A program made the position numbers and the translations under genes. 5,863 nt of DNA, from assembly GCA_964596165.1 (NCBI GenBank), contig CAZQTW010000137.1, positions 1 through 5,863 of the forward strand, given 5' to 3'. The notes beneath the pieces were generated by a model. The model did not search any database, was not told the origin of the DNA, and saw nothing but the letters and a program-made list of their open reading frames with translations. This DNA comes from CAYUQT01 sp964596165 (GTDB lineage Bacteria; Planctomycetota; Phycisphaerae; UBA1845; JAFGLZ01). How positions within the stretch are numbered: the first letter of the stretch is position 1; every line of letters begins with the position of its first letter. This document shows, in pieces, positions 1-5,863 of this stretch.

Positions 1-1411
1 CACCCCCTCCCTCACACGTCCCCTCGCCTTCTCCCTCGCCTTCGCCCTTACACATCCCGTCCTTGCAGCGGTTGAGTTCGGCCAGCTTGCCCTGCAGGTC
101 GTTCAGCTCTTGCTGCTGTGCCTCCAGATCGCTGAGTTCCTCACCGGCCTCTGAAAGCGAGGCTTCGGCTTCCTCCGTATTCGTGTCGTTTGTTCCGGAC
201 ATGGACTTGCACGCGTTCGAGAACTTGTCGGCCAGACTCTTGCACTTCTCCCGTGCGGCCTGCGATTTGGCCAGTTGGCGAGCAAGGTTTTCTATCTGCT
301 GCTTGTCCAACCCTCGCTTCTGAAGCTCATCCTTCAGCGACTGCAGATCTCGCTTCGACAGGTGCTCCAACATGCCCTTAGCGTCTTGCTCGCTCATGCC
401 CGATTCTTGCAGCTTCTCCTTGAGCCGATCGTCTTTGGCCAGCTTCTCCATCTGTTTAGCCAGATCGTCGAGCTGTTTCTGCATCTCCTTGACCTGGTCC
501 TTGTTCTGCGCAGCCTTGGACCGGGCAAGCTCCTCCTTCATCTCCTTCAGGGCCTCCCTCGCGGCCTTGTAGTCGCTCTCGGCCAATCCTTTACGCAGTC
601 GATCCACCGGCGTCTCCGGCCGACGATTATTCTCAAGTCGGCTCAACATCTTCCGCAGTTCGCCTACGGGGTCGTACCGCGCCGATTCCTGTTGCTGTTT
701 GAGCTTGTCCGCAAGCTGATCCACGCGTTTGACCACTTCGCGTCGCAACTCGCCGGGGTCCAAATCCTCGGCCGGTTTGATGTCCCCCAGGCCCTCGAGC
801 CCTTGGATCTCCTTGAGGAACTCCGGATCCTTGGTCATCTGCTTCAATCGTTCCACGGTCTGCTGAACAGCCACCTGCGTGGTCTTCAGCGCCTGGCGGC
901 TCTGTTCCTGCCGTCGCTGTCGTGAGAGCCTGCCGAGCAAATCATACGACGGCATCAACCAAAGCACGAACAGCGAGATCGTTAGAGTACCCGCTGCCCA
1001 GTTCATAGACCGCGGGTAACGGATGGGAAGGTGCCTGCCCACCTGCAACCCCCGAACCGTTCGCACGGCATCGGCACACACGGATTGCGCGAAGGGATCA
1101 TCGCTGTCCCTGCAGTAGAGGCCGCTCGTCACCCGCTCCCGCAGACCGGCCGCCTTGTCCAACGCCTCGGCCGACGCGATGGAACCCTCCGCCGACAAGA
1201 CCAACCAGATGCTTGCCGCCAAGACGGCGATACCGACCAACCCTCCTGCTATCGCGAGCACCGGAATGCCAAGGTGAAACAACCGCTCAACAATAATGAT
1301 CGCCATCCAAACGACCAAGGCGAAGACGAGCGCCCAACCCAACTGTCGGAGCCAACGGTTCAACCACAGTCGACGCCGCGCCCGATTGACATGCTTGTCC
1401 AATGTGTCCAT
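1..1411 (-). CDS. Membrane-anchored coiled-coil protein, C-terminus cut off by window edge
   Basis: The minus strand is open from an ATG at 1411 to the left edge, giving 470 residues and no stop. Hydrophobic segments lie at about residues 24-43, 48-72 and 138-154. The first two form a hairpin; the third leads into roughly 290 residues (about 160-450) rich in K, E, Q, L, D and A with heptad-like spacing, so a long coiled coil. A Gly-Glu tract follows at 456-464, and several cysteines sit nearby (390, 401, 449, 454, 466). The ATG has GAGG 8 nt upstream and an in-frame TGA lies seven codons above it, so the start is well fixed. The layout resembles DUF4175-like membrane proteins that in planctomycetes and Bacteroidetes often accompany MoxR/BatA-type clusters; that assignment is from memory and tentative. 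I see no enzymatic motif. It lies 85 bp downstream of rnpA on the same strand, with no terminator evident between them. A structural or envelope scaffold role is inference only. Confidence 0.85.
   Translation of the reverse strand, partial: MDTLDKHVNRARRRLWLNRWLRQLGWALVFALVVWMAIIIVERLFHLGIPVLAIAGGLVGIAVLAASIWLVLSAEGSIASAEALDKAAGLRERVTSGLYCRDSDDPFAQSVCADAVRTVRGLQVGRHLPIRYPRSMNWAAGTLTISLFVLWLMPSYDLLGRLSRQRRQEQSRQALKTTQVAVQQTVERLKQMTKDPEFLKEIQGLEGLGDIKPAEDLDPGELRREVVKRVDQLADKLKQQQESARYDPVGELRKMLSRLENNRRPETPVDRLRKGLAESDYKAAREALKEMKEELARSKAAQNKDQVKEMQKQLDDLAKQMEKLAKDDRLKEKLQESGMSEQDAKGMLEHLSKRDLQSLKDELQKRGLDKQQIENLARQLAKSQAAREKCKSLADKFSNACKSMSGTNDTNTEEAEASLSEAGEELSDLEAQQQELNDLQGKLAELNRCKDGMCKGEGEGEGEGTCEGGG
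20..46 (-). repeat. In-frame GGC-GAR codon repeat encoding a Gly-Glu tract
   Basis: Nine codons alternate Gly and Glu (residues 456-464 of the coiled-coil protein). The codons vary between GGC and GGA/GGG, and between GAA and GAG, so it is a degenerate repeat, not a pure microsatellite. It follows the coiled coil and is probably the start of a flexible, acidic linker or tail that continues beyond the window. Confidence 0.75.
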
Positions 1412-1419
1412 GGCCACGA

Positions 1420-1423
1420 CCTC
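1420..1423 (-). promoter_or_regulatory. Shine-Dalgarno site of the coiled-coil protein gene
   Basis: GAGG on the minus strand, 8 nt before the ATG at 1411. It decides the start: the only other in-frame candidate is a GTG two codons upstream (1417-1415), which is too close to this site to use it. Confidence 0.6.
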
Positions 1424-1496
1424 AGTCCGTCAAAGACTGCGACCGCCCGCCCCTATTCTACGGCCTCGCGTCGGGCTGTGCCAATGTGTGAATGAG

Positions 1497-1898
1497 CTAG
1501 GCTGGACGATCCGATGCGACATCCGCTGCCGAGTCGGCCGGCGGCGCGCGCCAACGCCTTGCCGCTCGCTCGCTCAGTTGACGAAGCGAAAGCCTGTATT
1601 GAGCCAAGTCGCCCAGACATCCCGGCCGCGGAACGACAATGACGTCGAACCCCGGGCTCAGATTCGCTTGCTCAAGCCTGAACGCCTCACGAATCAGTCG
1701 CTTCACACGATTCCGACGGACGGCATTGCCAAATCGACGACCCACCTGCACGGCCAGGCGAACACGACTCCCGCCAATTCGAAATGCGTACAGAATAAGG
1801 AAACGATCCGACGAACTGCACCGCGACTCAAACGCACGACGAAAGTCATGCTTGAGGCGTACGCGCTTTGACCTGCCTAGCGTGAATCGTTGTCCCAT
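1497..1898 (-). CDS. rnpA: Ribonuclease P protein component
   Basis: This 133-residue basic protein is the protein subunit of RNase P, which binds the catalytic RNA and helps it remove 5' leaders from precursor tRNAs in the cytoplasm. The family signature is clear: the RNR motif in VGRRFGNAVRRNRVKRLIRE (residues 52-71), preceded by the conserved N-terminal helix with aromatic residues F19 and F23 (HDFRRAF), which line the pre-tRNA leader cleft in known structures. Length is slightly above the usual 110-125 residues because of an Ala/Asp/Arg-rich tail after about residue 117. The ATG at 1898 is the only plausible start, giving the usual short lead-in before KRVRLKHDF. No Shine-Dalgarno sequence lies near it, but a TATAAT box ends 8 nt upstream. 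In many bacteria rpmH precedes and yidD/yidC follow; here neither is present and the coiled-coil protein gene follows. Confidence 0.97.
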   Translation of the reverse strand: MGQRFTLGRSKRVRLKHDFRRAFESRCSSSDRFLILYAFRIGGSRVRLAVQVGRRFGNAVRRNRVKRLIREAFRLEQANLSPGFDVIVVPRPGCLGDLAQYRLSLRQLSERAARRWRAPPADSAADVASDRPA

Positions 1899-1906
1899 CG
1901 ACGATC

Positions 1907-1912
1907 ATTATA
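1907..1912 (-). promoter_or_regulatory. Candidate -10 box (TATAAT) for rnpA
   Basis: A perfect TATAAT on the minus strand, 8 nt before the rnpA ATG. Transcription would begin at or within a few bases of the start codon, giving a leaderless or nearly leaderless mRNA, consistent with the lack of a Shine-Dalgarno sequence. No good -35 hexamer is found at 16-18 bp (CAGCAA, GCAGCA, TGCAGC), and a perfect hexamer can occur by chance, so this is moderate evidence. Confidence 0.45.
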
Positions 1913-2077
1913 CGCCTTTCCCGAACCCTTGCTGCACCCTCGGCGATCGGACGGTCGGACGCCCTCCATGGGAACCCACAAGAGGTGTCCCCGAGTCGGG
2001 CTGTCGGAATGATGAGGCCGCCGGGACGACGCGGATCTAAACCGACGTCTCCGATCAACCCGTGATGTGGCGGATGG

Positions 2078-3094
2078 CTAGCACCCCACAGGGCCCTTCT
2101 TCTCGTGCTCGAGATACCAGCGGACCGTCAGGGGAATCCCCTGGTCGTAAGTGACGGTCGACTTCCAGCCAAGCTCGCGGCGGGCCTTGTCGGCGGAGAA
2201 GAACGAACGCCGTCCCATGAGCCAGACGGAGTAGCGAGCAACAAAAGGAGGATCTTTCTTGCCGATCAGATGTCCCCAGCATTCCAACAGAAAGCCCGCG
2301 GAGTACGCCAGCCCATACGGAACGTGACGGGTCGGTCGCGGCACGCCGACGGCGTCGGCAAGCGCGTGGTAGTACCCCTCCAGCGTAAGCACGCCGTCTT
2401 CGCTAAGATTGTACGCCTGGCCGATCGCCTTCTCGTTGTCGGCCACCAGAATCGCCCCCTCCGCCACGTTGCCGGCGTACACGACGTTCAGCCGATTCTT
2501 GCCGTCGCCGATGATCTTCACTTTGCCGGCTCGAAGAGCGGCCACTTGCCGGCCGATCGTCATTCGATCACGCGGACCGTAAATCCAACTCGGACGAACG
2601 ACGGATACGGCAATTCTCCCTTCGCGATGCGCCTTCCAGACAATTTCTTCCGCCGCAATCTTCGCCTTTGTGTAGTACGCCCAGCGATAGAGATTGCGGC
2701 CGAGCGGCGCGGTCTCGTCAAGCACCACGCCCTCCCCGTTGACATAACCGTATGAACTGACCGACGAAACGTGGATGAATCTCGGCACCTTGGCCGCGAT
2801 CGCCGCGTCAACCAACCGCTGCGTCCCGTTGATGGTGATCTCTTGGAACTCCGCCCAGGGACCCCAGTCTCCCACCCGCGCGGCCGCATGATAGATGCAG
2901 GTCACGCCTTCGCAGGCCTTCGTCAATGAGGCGGCGTCACTCAGATCACCCAAGGCCAGTTCCGCCCCTTGCGATTCGAGCCATGTGGTGTCGCTTCCCC
3001 GCCGAACCAGCGCTCGGACCGGCCGACCGCGCAGCCGGAGCTGCTCCACGAAGTGACTGCCCAGCAATCCTGTTCCGCCCGTTACCAGATTCAT
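2078..3094 (-). CDS. NAD(P)-dependent extended SDR epimerase/dehydratase
   Basis: A 338-residue cytosolic oxidoreductase of the extended short-chain dehydrogenase family (NAD-dependent epimerase / 3-beta-hydroxysteroid dehydrogenase-like). The Rossmann glycine motif TGGTGLLG is at residues 5-12, the adenine-contact GDL at 49-51, and HAAA at 69-72. Catalytic residues are Ser110/111 in HVSSVSSYGY and the Tyr141-x3-Lys145 pair in YYTKAK. Arg31 and Arg32 after the second strand suggest NADP(H) preference. The C-terminal part includes RPSWIYGPRD and the typical SADKARRELGW ending. The start is the ATG at 3094, with GAGG 7 nt upstream and the Rossmann strand starting at once; an upstream in-frame ATG at 3175 would add 27 residues foreign to the family and swallow the promoter. 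Substrate is unknown: a nucleotide sugar, free sugar, sugar acid or sterol/hopanoid-type compound all fit. It is transcribed divergently from the dehydratase gene, suggesting a shared pathway. Confidence 0.93.
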   Translation of the reverse strand: MNLVTGGTGLLGSHFVEQLRLRGRPVRALVRRGSDTTWLESQGAELALGDLSDAASLTKACEGVTCIYHAAARVGDWGPWAEFQEITINGTQRLVDAAIAAKVPRFIHVSSVSSYGYVNGEGVVLDETAPLGRNLYRWAYYTKAKIAAEEIVWKAHREGRIAVSVVRPSWIYGPRDRMTIGRQVAALRAGKVKIIGDGKNRLNVVYAGNVAEGAILVADNEKAIGQAYNLSEDGVLTLEGYYHALADAVGVPRPTRHVPYGLAYSAGFLLECWGHLIGKKDPPFVARYSVWLMGRRSFFSADKARRELGWKSTVTYDQGIPLTVRWYLEHEKKGPVGC

Positions 3095-3101
3095 GACGCA
3101 A

Positions 3102-3105
3102 CCTC
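3102..3105 (-). promoter_or_regulatory. Shine-Dalgarno site deciding the SDR start
   Basis: GAGG on the minus strand, 7 nt before the ATG at 3094. It supports the 338-residue form over the 365-residue form beginning at 3175. Confidence 0.6.
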
Positions 3106-3127
3106 GCTGTCGTCTGGCGACCGCGGT

Positions 3128-3157
3128 AAGATAAGTGCCCTGCTCGGCCGACGTCAA
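3128..3157 (-). promoter_or_regulatory. Sigma70-type promoter of the SDR gene
   Basis: On the minus strand TTGACG (3157-3152, five of six matches to the -35 consensus) is followed after 18 bp by TATCTT (3133-3128, four of six matches to the -10 consensus). Transcription would start near 3121, leaving a leader of about 27 nt that contains the GAGG site. On the opposite strand the same AT-rich patch reads TAAGAT (3127-3132), a possible -10 for the dehydratase gene, but no acceptable -35 accompanies it. Confidence 0.55.
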
Positions 3158-3164
3158 GCCGAGC
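3142..3164. repeat. Inverted repeat in the divergent intergenic region, possible operator
   Basis: GCTCGGC (3142-3148) and GCCGAGC (3158-3164) are perfect 7-bp inverted arms around a 9-bp spacer. The spacer contains the -35 box of the minus-strand SDR promoter, and the right arm ends 22 bp before the dehydratase ATG. A dimeric repressor bound here could control both divergent genes. It could also fold as a hairpin in the dehydratase 5' leader. A 7-bp GC-rich match may be chance, so function is inferred from placement. Confidence 0.45.
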
Positions 3165-3186
3165 GAAATCGGCACGAGCCGTCAAC

Positions 3187-4734
3187 ATGAACAGGATTCG
3201 ACAAGCCGCCGTCATTGTCGTCCATCCCGAAGCGGACAACATCGGCATCGCCGTGCGCGACATTCGGGCCGGCGAGGTGATCGACCTGGAATCGCGCGCC
3301 CTGACCGTATCGGACGACGTGCCGAGCGGGCACCCCGTCGCAATCCGACCCATACCCGACGGACAACCGATCGTCGAATACGGCCGGCCTTGGGGGATCA
3401 GCCGCGGCATTCTGCCCGGTCAACGCATATCCCGCGAACGATTCGAAGACAGACTGCCCGAAACTCACAATCAACCTCGCCACGGCCCAACCGAGGCCGA
3501 GCGACCCCAAACCGCTCGCATCCCGTCGTTCGAGGGCTTCCTCCGACCCGACGGACGCGTCGGCACCCGCAATTACGTCGTCGTCTGTCCGACCAGCATG
3601 TGTTCGTCGCACCACGCCAACCAGATCGCCCTTCTGGCCGAGCACGAATTCCGATTGCCGGAAAAGTACCCTCATGTCTCCGGAATCGTGGCGCTGCCGC
3701 ACGACAAGGGCTGCGGCTGCAGTGACGGCAAAAACCTGGACATACTCGTCCGAACGCTCGTCAACACGGTCGATCATCCCAACGTCGCCGCCGCAATCGT
3801 GATCGACCTCGGCTGCGAGAAGACGAACCTCGAGGTGGTTGCACCTCTCCTCATGTCGAAGCACGCGCCGGCGGCCAAGCCGATTGAGACAATCAGCGTC
3901 CAGCAGATCGGCGGGACGCAGGCCGCCATCCGCCGGGGACTCGACGCCATGCGAAACCTTGTGGAATATGCCGAATCTCAACGCCGATCGGCCTGTTCGG
4001 TGGCCCACCTGGTGCTGGGAACCGAATGTGGCGGCTCCGACGCGTTCAGCGGCCTGTCGGCCAACCCGGCGCTGGGACACTGCGTCGACCTGCTCATACG
4101 TTACGGCGGGTCGGCGATACTGTCCGAAATCCCGGAGATCTGCGGTGCGGAACAACTGCTGACCTCACGCTGTCGAACGCCGGAATTGGCTCAACGTGTC
4201 ATGGCCCTGAGCGACTCATTCAAGCGGCTTGCGGCCACCGTCGGGCAAACGCCCAATCAGAATCCCTCCCCCGGAAACAAGTCCGGCGGACTGATGAACA
4301 TCTTTCAGAAAAGCCTGGGCGCGGTGATCAAGGCGGGGACCACTCCCGTCGAGGACGTCCTCGACTACGCCGAGAAACTCAGAACGAAGGGACTGACGAT
4401 CATGCAGGGTCCGGGCAACGACCCCGAGAGCATGGCGGGCATCGTCGCGGGCGGCGCCACAATCTGCGGCTTCACCACCGGACGCGGCACCACAATCGGC
4501 AACCCCATTTGCCCCACGATCAAGATCGCCTCCAATACGCCCATGTTCGAGCGCATGGCCGATGACATGGACGTAAACGCCGGCACGATCCTGGAAGGAA
4601 AGGAAACGGTACGGGAAACGGGCCGCAGGATCTTCGACCTGATGCTTAGGGTCGCTTCGGGCGAGCAAACGGCGAGCGAACGGTTGGGACACCGGGAGTT
4701 CTGCATCTGGGGCTACGATCGAATCGCCTTGTGA
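3187..4734 (+). CDS. UxaA-family sugar-acid dehydratase (altronate/galactarate type)
   Basis: A 515-residue enzyme of the UxaA/GarD family, which removes water from sugar acids such as D-altronate or D-galactarate to give 2-keto-3-deoxy acids; characterised members need a divalent metal. The N-terminal SAF domain (about 5-80) starts with HPEADNIGIAVRDI and includes GHPVAIRPIPDGQPIVEYG. The catalytic region follows a Pro/Arg-rich linker (about 85-113): GFLRPDGRVGTRNY (117-130), GCGC (175-178), GCEKTN (209-214), GTECGGSDAFSGLSANP (278-294), GLMNIFQKSLGAVIKAGT (368-385), QGPGNDP (407-413), CGFTTGRGTTIGNP (427-440) and IKIASNTPMFERM (445-457). Length is normal for the fused SAF plus catalytic form. 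The VHxHN-like segment I expect at the SAF end is replaced by ISRERF (81-86). ATG 3187 has only a weak GAG site 8 nt upstream. The ROK kinase gene follows closely. The exact substrate is unknown, so I do not assign uxaA or garD. Confidence 0.93.
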   Translation: MNRIRQAAVIVVHPEADNIGIAVRDIRAGEVIDLESRALTVSDDVPSGHPVAIRPIPDGQPIVEYGRPWGISRGILPGQRISRERFEDRLPETHNQPRHGPTEAERPQTARIPSFEGFLRPDGRVGTRNYVVVCPTSMCSSHHANQIALLAEHEFRLPEKYPHVSGIVALPHDKGCGCSDGKNLDILVRTLVNTVDHPNVAAAIVIDLGCEKTNLEVVAPLLMSKHAPAAKPIETISVQQIGGTQAAIRRGLDAMRNLVEYAESQRRSACSVAHLVLGTECGGSDAFSGLSANPALGHCVDLLIRYGGSAILSEIPEICGAEQLLTSRCRTPELAQRVMALSDSFKRLAATVGQTPNQNPSPGNKSGGLMNIFQKSLGAVIKAGTTPVEDVLDYAEKLRTKGLTIMQGPGNDPESMAGIVAGGATICGFTTGRGTTIGNPICPTIKIASNTPMFERMADDMDVNAGTILEGKETVRETGRRIFDLMLRVASGEQTASERLGHREFCIWGYDRIAL

Positions 4735-4784
4735 AGAGTCGGAGTATCCAAAAGAGGGCAACCTCCGTTCGAAGCGCGAACACC

Positions 4785-5750
4785 ATGAGCGAGAAGAAGC
4801 CGTTCCTACTCGGATTCGACATCGGTGGCACCAAGACAGCCGTATGTCTGGGAACCCTCGAAGGCCGGGTCATGATTCGAGACCAGTTCGCGACCGCCGA
4901 CCCACAGACCACGATGGAACGGGCTCTCGCACTGGCCCGCAAGCTCACGGCAAGTCTCGGACTGGGGCAAAACGATCTCTTGGCGGCCGGAATCAGTTGT
5001 GGAGGACCACTCAGTTCCACCGAGGGATGTGTCTTGTCTCCGCCGAACCTGCCGGGGTGGGACGCGGTCCCCGTGGTCCGGATCGTACGCGATGCGACGG
5101 GACTACCGACCCGTCTGGAAAACGACGCGAACGCCGGCGCCCTGGCCGAGTGGCGGTTTGGCGCCGGGCGAGGCTACAGCAATCTTATCTTTCTCACGGC
5201 CGGCACGGGCATGGGAGCCGGCCTGATTCTCGACGGACGCCTGTACCGAGGGCGACAAGACCTGGCAGGCGAGGTGGGACACATTCGACTGGCGGATGCG
5301 GGCCCCATGGGCTACGGGAAGGCCGGATCCTTCGAGGGCTTCTGCGGCGGCGGCGGAATAGCCGCGCTCGGCCGCCAAATCCTGTCCTTTCCTCATGGGG
5401 AGAGCACGCTCGACCGCATCCCCACCGACAGGCTCAGCACCCACGAAATCGCGAAGGCCGCCCACGCCGGCGACACGGTGGCTCAAGACATCATCCGGAC
5501 CAGCGGCCGAATGCTCGGCCGAGGACTTGCCCTCTTGATCGATTGCCTCAACCCTGAGTTGATCGTCATCGGCTCGCTGGCCCTAAGATTGGGCCGTCTG
5601 TGGCTGGAACCGGCGATGGAAGTCGTCCGTGCCGAGGCCCTCACCCTCGCGTGGCAATCCTGCCGCATCGTGCCCGCAGGACTGGGTGAATCCATCGGCG
5701 ATCTGGCCGCCCTCGCCGTCGCCTCGCTTCATGTCGAAGCTCCTCCTTGA
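4785..5750 (+). CDS. ROK-family sugar kinase without the zinc cysteines
   Basis: A 321-residue cytosolic ATP-dependent sugar kinase of the ROK family (glucokinase-like). The phosphate-binding motif DIGGTKT is at residues 12-18, the catalytic Asp114 in ENDANAGALAEW (112-123), the second phosphate loop TAGTGMGAG at 138-146, and the substrate/zinc motif GEVGH at 162-166. The segment that normally reads CxCGxxGC is here MGYGKAGS (175-182), so all three cysteines are replaced, while FEGFCGGGG (183-191) follows. LNPELIVIGS (255-264) is the usual adenosine-side strand. No helix-turn-helix precedes the kinase, so it is not a ROK repressor. I chose ATG 4785 because the kinase fold begins at once; a GTG at 4731 overlaps the dehydratase stop as GTGA and would add an 18-residue basic extension. 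A GAGG-GCAA-CCTC mini-hairpin lies at 4754-4765 in the gap. The natural substrate is unknown: glucose, N-acetylmannosamine, fructose or a 2-keto-3-deoxy acid are possible. Confidence 0.93.
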   Translation: MSEKKPFLLGFDIGGTKTAVCLGTLEGRVMIRDQFATADPQTTMERALALARKLTASLGLGQNDLLAAGISCGGPLSSTEGCVLSPPNLPGWDAVPVVRIVRDATGLPTRLENDANAGALAEWRFGAGRGYSNLIFLTAGTGMGAGLILDGRLYRGRQDLAGEVGHIRLADAGPMGYGKAGSFEGFCGGGGIAALGRQILSFPHGESTLDRIPTDRLSTHEIAKAAHAGDTVAQDIIRTSGRMLGRGLALLIDCLNPELIVIGSLALRLGRLWLEPAMEVVRAEALTLAWQSCRIVPAGLGESIGDLAALAVASLHVEAPP

Positions 5751-5863
5751 GCCCTGACACGGACGTCTCCGAATGTTTTCACATGAGCCGGCGCAGCCGA
5801 CTCAGCCTTCGTCGTCATTCTCTGCGGCCGTCGGCCCCCCACAAAGTATCAGGGCGATCGCTC
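5751..5863. other. Right flank, 113 bp, no certain gene
   Basis: Three partial reading frames are open here and none is convincing. On the plus strand, ATG 5773 (MFSHEPAQPTQ...) and ATG 5783 (MSRRSRLSLRR...) both run to the edge; the first has a GGA 9 nt upstream. On the minus strand a frame entering from the right edge ends at a TGA at 5804-5802 (...LILCGGPTAAENDDEG) and could be the tail of a convergent gene. No rho-independent terminator is visible after the kinase gene; the GGCC-GTC-GGCC palindrome at 5826-5836 has no U-run. Confidence 0.3.

Noticed and set aside
275..925. Plus-strand 216-codon leucine-rich open frame
   Set aside because: It is antisense to the coiled-coil gene; its Leu/His/Gln richness is the mirror of Lys, Glu and Gln codons. 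It has no start context and no recognisable motif.
1031..1871. Plus-strand open frames at 1031-1495 and 1296-1871
   Set aside because: They lie opposite the coiled-coil gene and rnpA, whose minus-strand frames have clear protein features; the plus frames are Arg/Pro/Thr-rich noise.
1990..2000. Palindrome CCCGAGTCGGG between the SDR gene and rnpA
   Set aside because: It is too short, with a one-base loop and no following T-run on either strand, so it is not supported as a terminator or operator.
2044..2054. 11-bp sequence GACGTCTCCGA shared with 5762-5772, both just outside gene ends
   Set aside because: A few 11-bp matches are expected by chance in a window of this size and there is no flanking similarity or mobile-element structure.
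1846..2058. Minus-strand 70-codon open frame upstream of and overlapping rnpA
   Set aside because: It sits where rpmH might be expected but has no L34 character (no basic MKRTYQPS-like start) and runs out of frame into rnpA. I see no evidence that it is translated.
3095..3175. 27-residue N-terminal extension of the SDR
   Set aside because: The Rossmann strand begins right at the ATG at 3094, which has a Shine-Dalgarno site; the extension would cover the promoter and inverted repeat.
3154..4155. Minus-strand 333-codon open frame opposite the dehydratase
   Set aside because: It is a high-GC antisense shadow with low-complexity Arg/Asp/Gly composition, while the plus-strand frame carries many conserved family motifs.

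Overview
This is a GC-rich chromosomal window with five protein-coding genes and no RNA gene, CRISPR array, insertion sequence or prophage that I can see. Gene style suggests a planctomycete-like bacterium. The pointers are a membrane-anchored, very long coiled-coil protein with a Gly-Glu tract, an rnpA that is not beside rpmH, weak Shine-Dalgarno sequences, and sugar-acid catabolism genes. This taxonomic guess is an inference from gene content; no marker gene settles it.

Left part, all on the minus strand. Positions 1-1411 hold the N-terminal 470 residues of a membrane protein with three predicted transmembrane segments followed by about 290 residues of charged coiled coil. It runs off the left edge, so it has no stop codon inside the window, and it would be easy to miss because its antisense frames are open. 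Upstream of it, 85 bp away, is rnpA (1497-1898), the protein subunit of RNase P, with a TATAAT box 8 bp before its start codon. The 179 bp upstream of rnpA (1899-2077), where rpmH would often be found, contain no rpmH and no convincing gene. Next is an extended short-chain dehydrogenase/epimerase gene (2078-3094).

Right part, on the plus strand. A 92-bp divergent intergenic region (3095-3186) separates the dehydrogenase gene from a UxaA-family sugar-acid dehydratase gene (3187-4734). It carries a good sigma70-type promoter for the dehydrogenase, with a perfect 7-bp inverted repeat lying over its -35 box. The dehydratase is followed by a ROK-family sugar kinase gene (4785-5750), probably in the same transcript. 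The last 113 bp have no certain gene.

Functionally, the divergent trio (NAD(P)-dependent oxidoreductase, sugar-acid dehydratase, ROK kinase) looks like a small module for using an aldonate, uronate or related sugar acid: oxidise or epimerise, dehydrate, phosphorylate. The shared control region supports joint regulation, but the substrate cannot be read from the sequence. The rnpA/coiled-coil pair is probably a separate housekeeping transcription unit. I did not find a clearly new multi-gene system. The least ordinary items are the cysteine-free ROK kinase, the divergent dehydratase N-terminal domain, the operator-like repeat and the coiled-coil protein.
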